Below, piece after piece: positions 1 to 5,341 of a stretch of 5,341 nt of DNA. The position numbers and the translations under genes are program-made. Numbering within the stretch: the first letter of the stretch is position 1; each line of letters begins with the position of its first letter. Source of the DNA: JADIYM01 sp964641945. Lineage in GTDB: Bacteria > Acidobacteriota > Blastocatellia > UBA7656 > JADIYM01. Below the pieces are notes generated by a model. The model was not told the origin of the DNA. It saw only the letters and a list, made by a program, of their open reading frames with translations, and did not search any database. The stretch spans positions 1-5,341 of the forward strand of contig CAZXLQ010000328.1 in the NCBI GenBank assembly GCA_964641945.1, read 5' to 3'.

Positions 1-84
1 GCTCCCGCTTCCTACCGCGCAGCGGTTTCGTTCAGCGAGCGTCCCACGGACAGTGGCTGAATTCGCAGACCCGTCGTTGCGTAA

Positions 85-104
85 GGACAGATGTGATCCT
101 GTCC
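85..104 (-). terminator. Weak hairpin just downstream of the M16 gene
   Basis: GGACAG and CTGTCC form a six-base perfect stem with an eight-base loop, starting three bases past the M16 stop codon on the minus strand. The position suits a transcript end, but the stem is short and no T tract follows. The remaining bases of 1-84 show no gene or other signal I can support. Confidence 0.3.
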
Positions 105-107
105 AGA

Positions 108-2810
108 CTAGAACTCCCCGGCGATGACGGTGGTGAGGCGGTCGATGTGGATGTGGCGGCGCAGGGCGGCGTTGACGTCGTCGCGGGTCACGGCGGACAC
201 GATCCCCCCGAAGTCGTCCAGGTAACCCGGTCCAAGACCGTAGAACTCCGCGTCGACGAGCCGTCCGACCATTCCAGCGTTCGTCGCGAGCCCCACCTTG
301 AAAGTCCCGATGAAGTTCGACACGTAAGCGTCGACTTCGTCGTCCGTGACGCCGTCATCGAGCGCCCGTCGCAGTTCGTCGAGCGTCGAGGTGATTGCCT
401 GTTCGGCGTTGGATGGCTGGACGGTGACCGAGACGTACCACAATCCGTCGACGAGCGACGCGCCGAAGAACCGCGAGGCAATGCCGTAGGTGAGTCCTTC
501 CCGGTCGCGAACCCGGATCCCGAGGCGCGACGACAGCGTCGACTGGCCGAGCACTGCGTTTCCGAGCATCGATGCGAAGTAGTCGTCGTCCAGTCGCCGC
601 AATCCGCTTGCGAGCCCCATCACGATGTCCGCGTTTGCCTTGTCGCGCATCGGCACGATTTCGCGGCCGCGCGACTCGGCGGGGGTGACGCCGCGCTCGA
701 CGTGCGCCGGGGCTGCTCCATTCCAGTCTCCGAAGAGCCGTTCGGCGACGGTGTGAAATCCGTCGCTCGCGACGTCGCCGGCCGCTGCAAGCGTGAGCGT
801 CGCCCCGCCGTAGTGACGCTCGTAGAATCCGCGCACGTCTGCGACCGAGATGTCGGCGAGCTCGGCGAGACGCGCCTCGGCGGGAGTCTCGTGATACGGA
901 TGGTCCGGTGGCAGCAGTAGCTCGGTGAGCCGCTCGAAGGCGCGGTCGGAGGTCGAATCCTGTCCGAGGCGTATTTCGGCAGCGACTTCGGCGCGGACCT
1001 TCTCCAGCTCGGATTCGGGAAATCGCGGCTCGCGCAGCATCTCGGCCATAGCTTCGAGGACGGTGGCCGTGTCCTCTCGTAGGGCGTGAGCCCGCACGCC
1101 GACGGTGAATGCGCCGGCCGACGCATCCAGGTGCGCGCCGAGCGATTCGACGTCCTCCGAGAACGCTGCAGCCGAGCGCCTCAGCGTCCCGCGCCTGAGC
1201 ATCCGGGCCGTGACGTCGGCGAGCAGTCGGGGTCCCTCGGCGTACGCCGACCCGGCCCGCAGGTTCGCGCGAATCGCGACCGTGGGATCGGCTGCGTGCT
1301 CGAGCGACAGCACCGTCGCACCGCTCGCGAGGCTCGACCGCGCCGTTCGCTCGGCAAACGTCCCGTCGCGATGGCTCGCGTGCCCCATCGGCTGTGCGGC
1401 AACGATCGGCACGAGCCTCTTCGTATCTCCGGACTCTGCATCCGTGCCTCCGTGTTTCTCTGTGTCTCGGTCGGACTCGGTAGCGTCCGACCCCGTCAGG
1501 CTGTCTTCCTCTTCCCCTTCTCCATCCCCCGTCGGTACAAACCAGCCGACCGTCATCTGCGACCTCCGGAATGTCGCCCTCGCTACGCGCTTCACGTCCT
1601 CGGCCGTGACCTTCTCTACGGCCTCCGGGAAATCGAAGAACCACTCCCAACCCACCGACGACACCGCCTCGCTCAACTCGTACCCGTAGTTCGTCGCGCC
1701 CTCCCGGCTGAACACGATAGACGTCCGCACGATCCGCTTCGCCTTCTCGAGTTCTGCCTCGCTGACAGTTTCATTTCGCAGCTTCTCGAGTGTTTCGAGC
1801 ATCCGCCGCTCGACCGTCGCGTGCGAGACCTCCGGCAGCAGGAACCCATAGACCTGGAAAACTCCGGGATCGTGAAAGCGCTCCGCACTCGCCGCGGCGT
1901 CCGATGCGAGCTGCGTGTCGACGAGGTCGCGGTAGAGCCGGCTCGACCGGCCTGTCCCGAGCAGTGCCGAGACGACGGCGAGCGGCGCGGAGTCGGCGTG
2001 CGCCGCCTCGGCCGTGCGGAAGCTGAGCAGAACGATGCCGTCCGCACCGGCGCGCCGCACGACGAAGCGGCGCTCGCCCTGCTGCTCCGGCTCGGTCGTG
2101 TAGACGCCGGGAACGGGCTCGGGCGAAGCCGGGATCGTGCCGAAGTGTTTCGCGACGGTGGCAAGCGCTTCTTCGGTAGTGACGTCGCCGACGACGATCG
2201 CCGTCGCGTTGTTTGGCCAGTAGAACGTGTCGTAGAAGGCCTTGAGCCGTTCGGTCGAGACGCCCTCTACGTCGGCGCGCCACCCGATAGTGGGGTGGTG
2301 GTACGGGTGTTCGCGAAACGCCGTTGCGTGTGCGTAGGTGTCGAGGACCGACAGGGGATCGTTCTCTCCGCGCTCGAGCTCGTTGCGGACGACGGTCATC
2401 TCGGACTGGCGGTCGCCGTCGTCGATGAGGGCGTTGCGCATGCGGTCGGCTTCGATGCGGACGGCGAGGTCGAGCTGTCCGGTCGGCACGGTCTCGAAGT
2501 AGTTCGTGCGGTCGAGCCACGTTGTCGCATTGAAGTCGGCGCCGACGCGCTCGAGCACGGCGGCGATCTGTGTGCCGCGATCGCGGTGATGCTCGGTCGT
2601 GCCCTTGAACATCATGTGCTCGAGCAGATGGGTGGCGCCGGTGTATCCGACGGCCTCGTTGCGCGAGCCGACGCGGTAGAGGACGAGGAAGGCGACGACG
2701 GGCGCGGAGCGGTCTTCGCGGACGAGGACTTCGAGGCCGTTCGAGCGCATGAGGAAACGCGAGACGCCGTCGCGTTCGCCTGCAGGTTCAAAGGTGTGGT
2801 CGTCGGTCAT
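108..2810 (-). CDS. M16 family zinc metallopeptidase, two fused M16 modules (one active, one inactive)
   Basis: Predicted 900-residue peptidase of the M16 (pitrilysin / mitochondrial processing peptidase-like) family, which cleaves peptides inside a clam-shell chamber. The first half carries the inverted zinc motif HLLEH at residues 61-65 (H61 and H65 ligands, E64 catalytic), and E144 in VRNEL is the expected third ligand about 80 residues on, with E137 also conserved. Its C-terminal subdomain begins near 185 and holds the GRSSRLYRDL stretch (287-296). The second half (about 498-890) repeats the fold, with RAGSAYAEG at 518-526, FYERHY at 662-667 and an R/Y motif at R768-Y775. It has no HxxEH, so it is probably structural or substrate-binding. 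An acidic linker (about 428-466) joins the halves. The ATG at 2810 is the most upstream possible start: reading back in frame there is no ATG, GTG or TTG before a stop. No signal peptide and no good Shine-Dalgarno are visible. It lies 66 bases downstream of the CapA-family gene on the same strand. Family assignment is secure; substrate and location are unknown. Confidence 0.95.
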   Translation of the reverse strand: MTDDHTFEPAGERDGVSRFLMRSNGLEVLVREDRSAPVVAFLVLYRVGSRNEAVGYTGATHLLEHMMFKGTTEHHRDRGTQIAAVLERVGADFNATTWLDRTNYFETVPTGQLDLAVRIEADRMRNALIDDGDRQSEMTVVRNELERGENDPLSVLDTYAHATAFREHPYHHPTIGWRADVEGVSTERLKAFYDTFYWPNNATAIVVGDVTTEEALATVAKHFGTIPASPEPVPGVYTTEPEQQGERRFVVRRAGADGIVLLSFRTAEAAHADSAPLAVVSALLGTGRSSRLYRDLVDTQLASDAAASAERFHDPGVFQVYGFLLPEVSHATVERRMLETLEKLRNETVSEAELEKAKRIVRTSIVFSREGATNYGYELSEAVSSVGWEWFFDFPEAVEKVTAEDVKRVARATFRRSQMTVGWFVPTGDGEGEEEDSLTGSDATESDRDTEKHGGTDAESGDTKRLVPIVAAQPMGHASHRDGTFAERTARSSLASGATVLSLEHAADPTVAIRANLRAGSAYAEGPRLLADVTARMLRRGTLRRSAAAFSEDVESLGAHLDASAGAFTVGVRAHALREDTATVLEAMAEMLREPRFPESELEKVRAEVAAEIRLGQDSTSDRAFERLTELLLPPDHPYHETPAEARLAELADISVADVRGFYERHYGGATLTLAAAGDVASDGFHTVAERLFGDWNGAAPAHVERGVTPAESRGREIVPMRDKANADIVMGLASGLRRLDDDYFASMLGNAVLGQSTLSSRLGIRVRDREGLTYGIASRFFGASLVDGLWYVSVTVQPSNAEQAITSTLDELRRALDDGVTDDEVDAYVSNFIGTFKVGLATNAGMVGRLVDAEFYGLGPGYLDDFGGIVSAVTRDDVNAALRRHIHIDRLTTVIAGEF
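1441..1470. repeat. Copy of the CTCCGTG repeat inside the M16 coding sequence
   Basis: The plus strand reads TCCGTGCCTCCGTG followed by TTTCTCTGTGTCTC, which aligns with the core of the intergenic unit at 4074-4103 with only a few small gaps and substitutions. On the coding strand it specifies about residues 447-457 of the peptidase (around DTEKHGGTD), within the acidic linker between the two M16 modules. Reading frame is preserved. Confidence 0.65.
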
Positions 2811-2876
2811 AGGGGAACGCTCGTCGCTCGGGCTGTTACCGAGCGGGGTGACCCGGATCGTGACGGCGCCGGGAAG

Positions 2877-3947
2877 TCAGGAGGCGGGCGGTGCGGTGGG
2901 CAGGCTGCCGCCGGAGAGCTGGGTGACGCGTGCCATGAGGGCCGCGCCATTTTCGGGAGCGAGGAACTTCGGCTGGAAGTCGACGGCGACGGGCAGGTAT
3001 TCGACCTGCATCGGCTGTCCGTCCCGGAACGTCAGGCGGACGCCGAGGCCCAGATCCGTCCACGGGTCGAACTGCTTGAAAACGAAGTTGCCGAGCGAAT
3101 AGAAGATGGGTTTGCCCTTGTACCACTCGACGCCCTGGGTGACGTGTGGGTGGTGGCCGATGACGGCGTCGGCGCCGGCATCGATGCAGGCTCGCGTGAA
3201 GGACCGCGTCGGCTCGTCGGGGTCGGGGGAGTATTCGACTCCGCCGTGGTAGCTGACGAGGACGACGTCGACGCCCTGATGGCGCAGTTCCTTGATCTTG
3301 AGGGCGACGAGGACGGGGTCGGCCCAGGCTACGTGATCGCGGGCGGGAGACTGTTCGAAGGGAGAATTGAAGACGCCGGTGACGGCGAGGAAACCGACTC
3401 GCCAGCCGTTGCGCTCGACGATCGCGGGCGCGTAGGCGGCGTCGAGGGTTTCGCCGGTGCCGACGTGGGCGACATTGACGCGCTTGAGGTTGGCGATGGT
3501 CTCGTTGAGGGCGCGCTCGCCGAAGTCCCAGGCGTGGTTGTTGGCGGTCGAGACGACGTCGAAACCGGCGTTGGCGAGCTCGTCGGCGCCCTGCGGCGGG
3601 CCGGTGAAGACATAGTTGGACGAGCCTTCGGTCTGGCCCTTCTGTTCGGAGATCTGGGACTCGAGGTTGGCGAAGGCGATGTCGGCGCCGCTGATCTCGG
3701 TGCGGACGTTGCGGAAGGGAAGGTCCTTCTGTCCGGCGAGGATGCGTTTGCCGAGCATGCGGCCGAGGTTGATGTCGCCGACGGCGAGGACGGTGAGGTC
3801 CTTGCGGGGAGCTCCGGTAGACGGCGCGCCGGTTGTCGTTCCGGAGTTGTCGACAGGCTGAGGTTGTCCACCGCAACTCAGGCCGAGAGCAACGAGGATC
3901 GAGAACACGCTGGCGGTGAGGAATCGGGACCGGTGCGGGCTGCGCAT
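2877..3947 (-). CDS. CapA-family protein (PGA_cap, metallophosphatase-like fold), probable lipoprotein
   Basis: Predicted 356-residue protein of the CapA/YwtB family, a branch of the calcineurin-like metallophosphatase superfamily first known from poly-gamma-glutamate capsule synthesis. Visible family motifs in order: VGDINLGR (56-63), FANLES (92-97), STANNHAWDFG (133-143), YHGG (233-236, where many members have HWG), GADAVIGHHPHVTQGVE (258-274) and FYSLGNFVF (282-290). These supply the Asp, Asn and His residues expected at the metal site. The N-terminus has basic residues, a hydrophobic stretch (about 10-24) and Cys25 after GLS, fitting a somewhat non-canonical lipoprotein signal, then a Pro/Thr/Gly-rich linker to about 48. 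The start at 3947 was chosen because the signal peptide begins there; the 81 upstream in-frame codons are repeat DNA. No capB, capC or other capsule gene is nearby, so a capsule role is not supported by context. Other family members act in cell-envelope polymer work or remain uncharacterised. Confidence 0.93.
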   Translation of the reverse strand: MRSPHRSRFLTASVFSILVALGLSCGGQPQPVDNSGTTTGAPSTGAPRKDLTVLAVGDINLGRMLGKRILAGQKDLPFRNVRTEISGADIAFANLESQISEQKGQTEGSSNYVFTGPPQGADELANAGFDVVSTANNHAWDFGERALNETIANLKRVNVAHVGTGETLDAAYAPAIVERNGWRVGFLAVTGVFNSPFEQSPARDHVAWADPVLVALKIKELRHQGVDVVLVSYHGGVEYSPDPDEPTRSFTRACIDAGADAVIGHHPHVTQGVEWYKGKPIFYSLGNFVFKQFDPWTDLGLGVRLTFRDGQPMQVEYLPVAVDFQPKFLAPENGAALMARVTQLSGGSLPTAPPAS

Positions 3948-3954
3948 CGGCGCG

Positions 3955-3960
3955 ATGATA
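3955..3960 (-). promoter_or_regulatory. Candidate -10 element for a leaderless CapA-family transcript
   Basis: On the minus strand TATCAT (5 of 6 to TATAAT) ends seven bases before the ATG at 3947. That spacing would place the transcription start at or next to the start codon, the arrangement typical of leaderless bacterial genes. The absence of any Shine-Dalgarno sequence before this ATG agrees with it. No good -35 hexamer is seen about 17 bases further upstream. Confidence 0.35.
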
Positions 3961-3981
3961 GCACGGTGCACGCGGACATTA

Positions 3982-4117
3982 CTCCGTGCTCTCCGTGCCT
4001 CTGTTGCTCTTTGTACGGCAACGCCATTGCCGTTGGCATACAGAGAGCACGAAGTCACAAAGTTCACAGATCCTCCGTGCTCTCCGTGTCTCTGTGCTCT
4101 CCGTACGCCCACGGCAA
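3982..4117. repeat. Composite intergenic repeat: three CTCCGTG-type units in alternating orientation
   Basis: Three copies of one unit, about 40-47 bases each, fill nearly half of the divergent intergenic region. Unit 1 (3982-4021, forward) and unit 3 (4073-4117, forward) share the opening CTCCGTGCTCTCCGTG and later GCTCT..GTACG and ACGGCAA. Unit 2 (about 4027-4070) is the same sequence inverted, seen as TTGCCGTTGGCATACAGAG and AGTTCACAGAT. Unit 1 lacks about six bases that units 2 and 3 carry before ACGGCAA. The unit is itself built from short CTC(C/T)GTG words. I recall similar CACAGAG/CACGGAG repeats between genes in several GC-rich environmental phyla, but cannot verify that here. No coding sequence or transposase is associated with it. 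Confidence 0.85.
4027..4117 (-). repeat. 91-base imperfect palindrome formed by repeat units 2 and 3
   Basis: The outer arms 4027-4050 and 4094-4117 are inverted copies matching at 21 of 24 positions. Two of the three mismatches become G-U pairs in a minus-strand transcript, so folding is favoured in the direction of the CapA-family gene. The inner 43 bases continue the fold: two further paired blocks of about 7 and 6 pairs, including G-U, separated by small mismatches and closing on a very short loop near 4071-4073. The whole is a long, nearly continuous hairpin resembling paired palindromic-repeat (BIME-like) elements in architecture, though not in sequence. Confidence 0.8.
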
Positions 4118-4164
4118 ATCCTCTCCCCAGCGGCATGCCATTCGCATGTCTCATCAGCGAGATC

Positions 4165-4188
4165 GTCCGGCCCGTATGATTGCCGGAC
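4165..4188 (+). promoter_or_regulatory. Candidate promoter and operator for the duplicated-domain protein gene
   Basis: A perfect seven-base inverted repeat, GTCCGGC (4165-4171) and GCCGGAC (4182-4188), encloses TATGAT at 4175-4180, a 5-of-6 match to a -10 hexamer. Transcription from it would give a leader of about 60 bases before the ATG at 4247. A symmetric site centred on the -10 is where a repressor dimer could bind. No convincing -35 box is present. Confidence 0.35.
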
Positions 4189-4232
4189 AAGACATTCGCC
4201 GCGCATCGTCCCCGGGGTGCCGGCCGTTTTTC

Positions 4233-4238
4233 AGGAGA
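4233..4238 (+). promoter_or_regulatory. Shine-Dalgarno sequence deciding the start at 4247
   Basis: AGGAGA lies eight bases before the ATG at 4247, a near-ideal match and spacing. It fixes this start over the longer in-frame extension that reads back through the repeat region. It is the only strong ribosome binding site before any of the three intact genes. Confidence 0.85.
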
Positions 4239-4246
4239 ATCGAGCC

Positions 4247-4870
4247 ATGTTCACAACTACACGCGCAATCATTGTATCGGCCGCCATCGCGACAACTCTT
4301 GCCTGCTCGACGCAGGCCCCGGTCGACGCGGGCACCACCGCAGCGGTCCCGGTTCAGTCCGCGGCAGCAGAGACGCGCAAGACCGCCGTCGGCGTGGTCG
4401 AATCCGTCGACGAAACCTCGCGCACCATCGCGGTGAAAACCACCGACGGTGCCGTTGTCACGGCGGAGTGGACGAAAGACACCGCAGTGACGATCGCCGA
4501 CAAGACTGAAGATGTTGCCGATGCGACCGCTGACAAAACCGTCGAGGTCTCGAAGGACGTCGCCTGGGGCGCGATGAAGGGTGCGAACGTCGCGATCGAA
4601 TACACCGAGAAGGGCGGCAAGAAGACGGTCAATGCCGTCCAGAATTTCGGTGAGGACGTACCGGAGGTCGTCGAAGGCACGGTCGAGGACGTGACCGACG
4701 GTGGCAAGAAGGTCGCGATCAAGACGAAGGACGGTTCGATCAAGGTCTACGACGTGAGCAAGGACTTCACGGTCGACGGCGCAAAGAAGGTGACGAAGGG
4801 CGCCAAGGTCGTCGCCGCCGTCTCGACGAAGGCCGCCAGGAAGGTCGCGCACTTCTTCAAGGGGAACTGA
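4247..4870 (+). CDS. Putative secreted protein or lipoprotein with an internally duplicated beta domain
   Basis: Predicted 207-residue protein that I do not recognise as a named family. The start is supported by AGGAGA eight bases upstream and by the signal sequence beginning at this ATG: a hydrophobic segment (7-19) ending in TTLAC, with Cys20 a likely lipidation site although position -3 is Thr. A low-complexity Ala/Thr/Pro stretch follows to about 45. The mature part is duplicated: residues 49-81 and 144-176 align without gaps with 12 of 33 identical, each with the pattern G-V-E-V...KT-DG...KD...V. Each copy is followed by a related lysine-rich tail (111-135 and 184-206, both starting KGA). 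Copy 1 has an extra segment (about 83-110), rich in Ala, Asp, Lys and Thr and probably helical, between core and tail. The short beta motifs ending in DG resemble small beta-barrel periplasmic domains of the DUF5666 type, but that link is tentative. Transcribed divergently from the CapA-family gene. Function unknown. Confidence 0.85.
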   Translation: MFTTTRAIIVSAAIATTLACSTQAPVDAGTTAAVPVQSAAAETRKTAVGVVESVDETSRTIAVKTTDGAVVTAEWTKDTAVTIADKTEDVADATADKTVEVSKDVAWGAMKGANVAIEYTEKGGKKTVNAVQNFGEDVPEVVEGTVEDVTDGGKKVAIKTKDGSIKVYDVSKDFTVDGAKKVTKGAKVVAAVSTKAARKVAHFFKGN

Positions 4871-4894
4871 GCCCGGCTTCAAGTACAGCCTGCA

Positions 4895-4937
4895 ACTTGC
4901 GAGACTCGGAGGCTTCCCACGGCCTCTGAGTCCAAGT
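4895..4937 (+). terminator. Strong hairpin after the duplicated-domain gene, probable terminator or 3' stabiliser
   Basis: GACTCGGAGGC (4903-4913) and GCCTCTGAGTC (4922-4932) form an 11-pair stem with one G-U pair and an eight-base loop. After a three-base bulge (4900-4902), ACTTG (4895-4899) pairs with CAAGT (4933-4937), for 16 pairs in total. It begins 24 bases after the stop codon. No run of T follows, so it may end transcription inefficiently or protect the mRNA 3' end instead. Confidence 0.6.
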
Positions 4938-4982
4938 GTCTCCGTGCGCGAAGCTCTCCCTCTCGGATATCCATCGCCACCA

Positions 4983-5066
4983 ATGATCGAATCGAAGGCA
5001 GCGATCCTCGGCGGAAAGCCGGTGGTGGCGGGAACACGGATCAGCGTCGAAATGACAGTTGCGTGA
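4983..5066 (+). pseudogene. DUF433-like N-terminal fragment, truncated
   Basis: A 27-codon reading frame whose residues 8-22 read ILGGKPVVAGTRISV, an excellent match to the conserved start of DUF433 proteins (small antitoxin-like proteins often paired with PIN-like toxin partners). Family members usually run to about 70-80 residues and include a second helical part with a characteristic yP.l motif. Here a TGA follows four codons after ISVEM... and none of the three downstream plus-strand frames recovers the missing part. No convincing Shine-Dalgarno precedes the ATG, although the frame is open upstream. No PIN-domain partner is visible. I read it as the remnant of a lost toxin-antitoxin-type gene; a sequencing error or a very short expressed peptide are less likely alternatives. 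Confidence 0.6.
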
Positions 5067-5341
5067 GTCGAGGATGCTGTACGTTCGCAATGCGATGAAC
5101 CTTGCGTCTCTCGGGGAAGTTTGCTGGCTTGAAGATTATGGATGACACCGTCGACGGCAATCGGTCTCAGCTCGCGGCGAGTGTCCAGGCGACCCGGCTA
5201 ACGAAGTTTCGCAGGACGTAACGCGCGGACGCCGACCTGGCGAGGTTGACGGGCGCTCAGAGACGGGCGCGCGATTGTTTACGATCGCGGTTCCGGGTCG
5301 GCCTGCGGTCGACGGGGACCGCTCTCCCGACCGCACGTCCC
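5067..5341. other. Stretch without a recognisable gene
   Basis: From the stop of the DUF433-like fragment to the window end I find only short frames without recognisable motifs on either strand, and no RNA gene, array or repeat. It may be decayed gene remnant, given the truncated fragment next to it, or the upstream region of a gene beyond the window. Confidence 0.5.

Noticed and set aside
93..920. A 275-codon plus-strand frame opposite the end of the M16 gene.
   Set aside because: Composition is Arg/Val/Asp-rich as expected for an antisense shadow, with no motif, and the opposite strand encodes clear M16 sequence.
3982..4117. A possible CRISPR array, because of the repeated units.
   Set aside because: The units alternate orientation, are imperfect, and are not separated by regular unique spacers; there are no cas genes.
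3948..4190. An 81-codon N-terminal extension of the CapA-family frame.
   Set aside because: It translates repeat DNA, would bury the signal peptide in the middle of the protein, and the ATG at 3947 gives a normal lipoprotein-type N-terminus.
3986..4246. An 87-codon N-terminal extension of the plus-strand duplicated-domain protein.
   Set aside because: It also reads through the repeat units; the ATG at 4247 has a strong Shine-Dalgarno and starts a signal sequence.
1086..4436. A 1116-codon plus-strand reading frame running antisense across the M16 and CapA-family genes.
   Set aside because: It is the shadow of two well-supported genes in GC-rich DNA, has no recognisable domains, and crosses the repeat region and the start of a real plus-strand gene in another frame.
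4936..4948. A further trace of the repeat word (GTGTCTCCGTGCG) after the 3' hairpin.
   Set aside because: The match is about a dozen bases without the rest of the unit, so chance cannot be excluded.
5138..5221. A 27-codon plus-strand frame downstream of the DUF433 fragment.
   Set aside because: No recognisable motif, no Shine-Dalgarno, and a length expected by chance.
5167..5256. A 29-codon minus-strand stretch ending RYVLRNFVSRVAWTLAAS that looks like a protein C-terminus, faintly like small IS200-type transposase ends.
   Set aside because: It is bounded upstream by an in-frame stop, is too short, and lacks any catalytic motif; the resemblance is not strong enough to call.

Overview
This is a GC-rich bacterial window with three intact protein genes, one short gene remnant and an unusually structured repeat region. 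Two genes run on the minus strand (a CapA-family lipoprotein, then a two-domain M16 metallopeptidase). One runs on the plus strand (a small envelope protein with an internally duplicated domain). High GC, strong G/C preference at third codon positions (which produces long antisense reading frames) and intergenic repeats built from CTCCGTG/CTCTGTG words suggest an environmental lineage such as Acidobacteriota, Gemmatimonadota or Myxococcota. That placement is an impression from genome style; no marker gene is present.

Layout from left to right: 1-107 is non-coding and holds a weak hairpin just past the end of the peptidase gene. 108-2810 (minus) is the 900-residue M16 peptidase, with an intact zinc site in its first half and a degenerate second half, joined by an acidic linker. 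2811-2876 is a short gap. 2877-3947 (minus) is the CapA-family protein. 3948-4246 is a divergent intergenic region: a candidate leaderless promoter for the CapA gene, three copies of a repeat unit in alternating orientation (two of them forming a 91-base imperfect palindrome), and a candidate promoter with an inverted repeat facing right. 4247-4870 (plus) is the duplicated-domain protein with a clear Shine-Dalgarno sequence. 4895-4937 is a strong hairpin after that gene. 4983-5066 (plus) is a DUF433-like fragment cut short by a stop codon. From 5067 to the end I see no convincing gene.

The CapA and M16 genes are 66 bases apart on the same strand and are probably co-transcribed; the plus-strand gene diverges from them. 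No capB/capC or capsule genes are visible, so the CapA protein cannot be assigned to poly-gamma-glutamate synthesis from context. The most notable feature is the repeat family: besides the intergenic cluster, a copy of the same motif lies in frame inside the linker of the M16 peptidase.
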